Positions 63,600-64,000 of a stretch of DNA of 64,000 bases are shown in pieces. The DNA lies in assembly GCA_012729715.1 (NCBI GenBank), contig JAAYCQ010000082.1, positions 1 through 64,000 of the forward strand, given 5' to 3'. The notes under the pieces are model-generated. The model saw nothing but the letters and a program-made list of their open reading frames with translations, did not search any database and was not told the origin of the DNA. A program made the position numbers and the translations under genes. The first letter of the stretch is position 1. Each line of letters begins with the position of its first letter. This DNA comes from Syntrophomonadaceae bacterium (lineage in GTDB: Bacteria > Bacillota > Syntrophomonadia > Syntrophomonadales > Syntrophomonadaceae).

Positions 63600-64000
63600 A
63601 TACGCTTCTCCATCAGTAAAACAAACCTGCTTTCAAAGATTTGAAAAAACGGGACAACATTCATTAACGCATCTAATTTAGCAACATGATGATAAAGTTG
63701 AATCCCTGCTTTTACCGGGTGTTTCTTTTCTTTTGCCATGAGCCAGCGAAAAAACAGACCCCTCTCACTAATTAACCATAATGCTGATTGGCGATGGATA
63801 AGACGGAAACCATGCTTACCAAGAAGATTCATCAGTTTAATTGGTTGAATCGCAGGATGAATCTGTAGAGCTTCCTTCCAATTCCTTTCCGGGAATAGGA
63901 AATATTTAACAAATGTCGCTGGATTTCTAATAAACATTTTAATATTTACCAATCGAGGGATTCTATACATCCAACCTGAAGGGGTGGATATTGAAAGGTA
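63596..64000 (-). CDS. C-terminal part of a methyltransferase-like protein (start beyond window)
   Basis: The frame is open to the right edge, reading YLSISTPSGWMYRIPRLVNI before the first internal ATG. ISTPSGWMYRIPR is the kind of segment seen after motif IV of class I methyltransferases (the 'STPN' region). The remainder is helical and basic (RNPATFVKYFLFPERNW). Only the C-terminal 134 residues are present, so the family call is tentative. Confidence 0.6.
   Translation of the reverse strand, partial: YLSISTPSGWMYRIPRLVNIKMFIRNPATFVKYFLFPERNWKEALQIHPAIQPIKLMNLLGKHGFRLIHRQSALWLISERGLFFRWLMAKEKKHPVKAGIQLYHHVAKLDALMNVVPFFQIFESRFVLLMEKRI

Noticed and set aside
41771-64000. Exosortase/PEP-CTERM system (asnB, deacetylase and YdcF-like genes resemble it)
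   Set aside because: No exosortase gene or PEP-CTERM sorting signals in the window; the genes also occur in ordinary polysaccharide loci.

Overview
The window looks like chromosomal DNA of a motile member of the Clostridia (Firmicutes). The late flagellar genes are in the Bacillus/Clostridium order (yvyF, flgM, flgN, flgK, flgL, yviE, fliW, csrA). There is also a DegS/DegU-type two-component pair, comFC, an SLH-domain protease and secreted 'stalk' (copper amine oxidase N-domain-like) S-layer-type proteins. I suspect a Syntrophomonas-like lineage, but that is an impression from gene content, not a proof. Every protein gene I can support lies on the minus strand, so the region is read from right to left.

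Regions, by coordinate. (1) 1-4430: flagellin glycosylation genes (spsF-like, Maf) plus a DUF2920-like gene lying between broken copies of flagellin, Maf and spsF. These are remains of a tandem duplication. (2) 4432-18862: late flagellar cluster with flagellin, fliD, csrA, fliW, yviE, flgL, flgK, flgN, flgM and yvyF. Flagellin, FlgK and FlgL all carry large central insertions that appear to share a module. (3) 18941-22448: comFC and degS/degU. (4) 22822-29005: phosphohexomutase, UDP-GlcNAc 2-epimerase and a cell-surface subtilase. (5) 29236-37522: a tripartite efflux system (TetR regulator, RND pump, membrane fusion lipoprotein, separate TolC-like protein) with an S41 protease between its parts. 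(6) 37621-41659: two secreted stalk-domain proteins. (7) 41771-64000: a long surface-polysaccharide cluster (polymerase/ligase, flippase, glycosyltransferases, methyltransferases, deacetylases, asparagine synthase-like amidotransferase, formyltransferase), interrupted at about 54.1-58.0 kb by decaying genes and Rpn-type nuclease genes.

The most unusual feature is the population of small repeats in the gaps between genes. One family (terminal CGCGGAT repeats) fills whole gaps of the flagellar operon and ends just upstream of Shine-Dalgarno sites. One copy carries a GxxExxY gene with a PD-(D/E)XK-like motif, and a neighbouring copy is its internally deleted derivative. A second family (AT-rich ends plus a small hairpin) starts at stop codons. 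One copy carries a four-helix-bundle (TIGR02436-type) gene, and a short derivative lies nearby. A third family consists of near-perfect 64-72 bp palindromes with GGGGACG-type ends, also close to stop codons; one supplies the last codons and stop of the S41 protease. The two gene-carrying families, each with a 'full' and a 'deleted' form in one operon, are my best candidate for an under-described mobile system.
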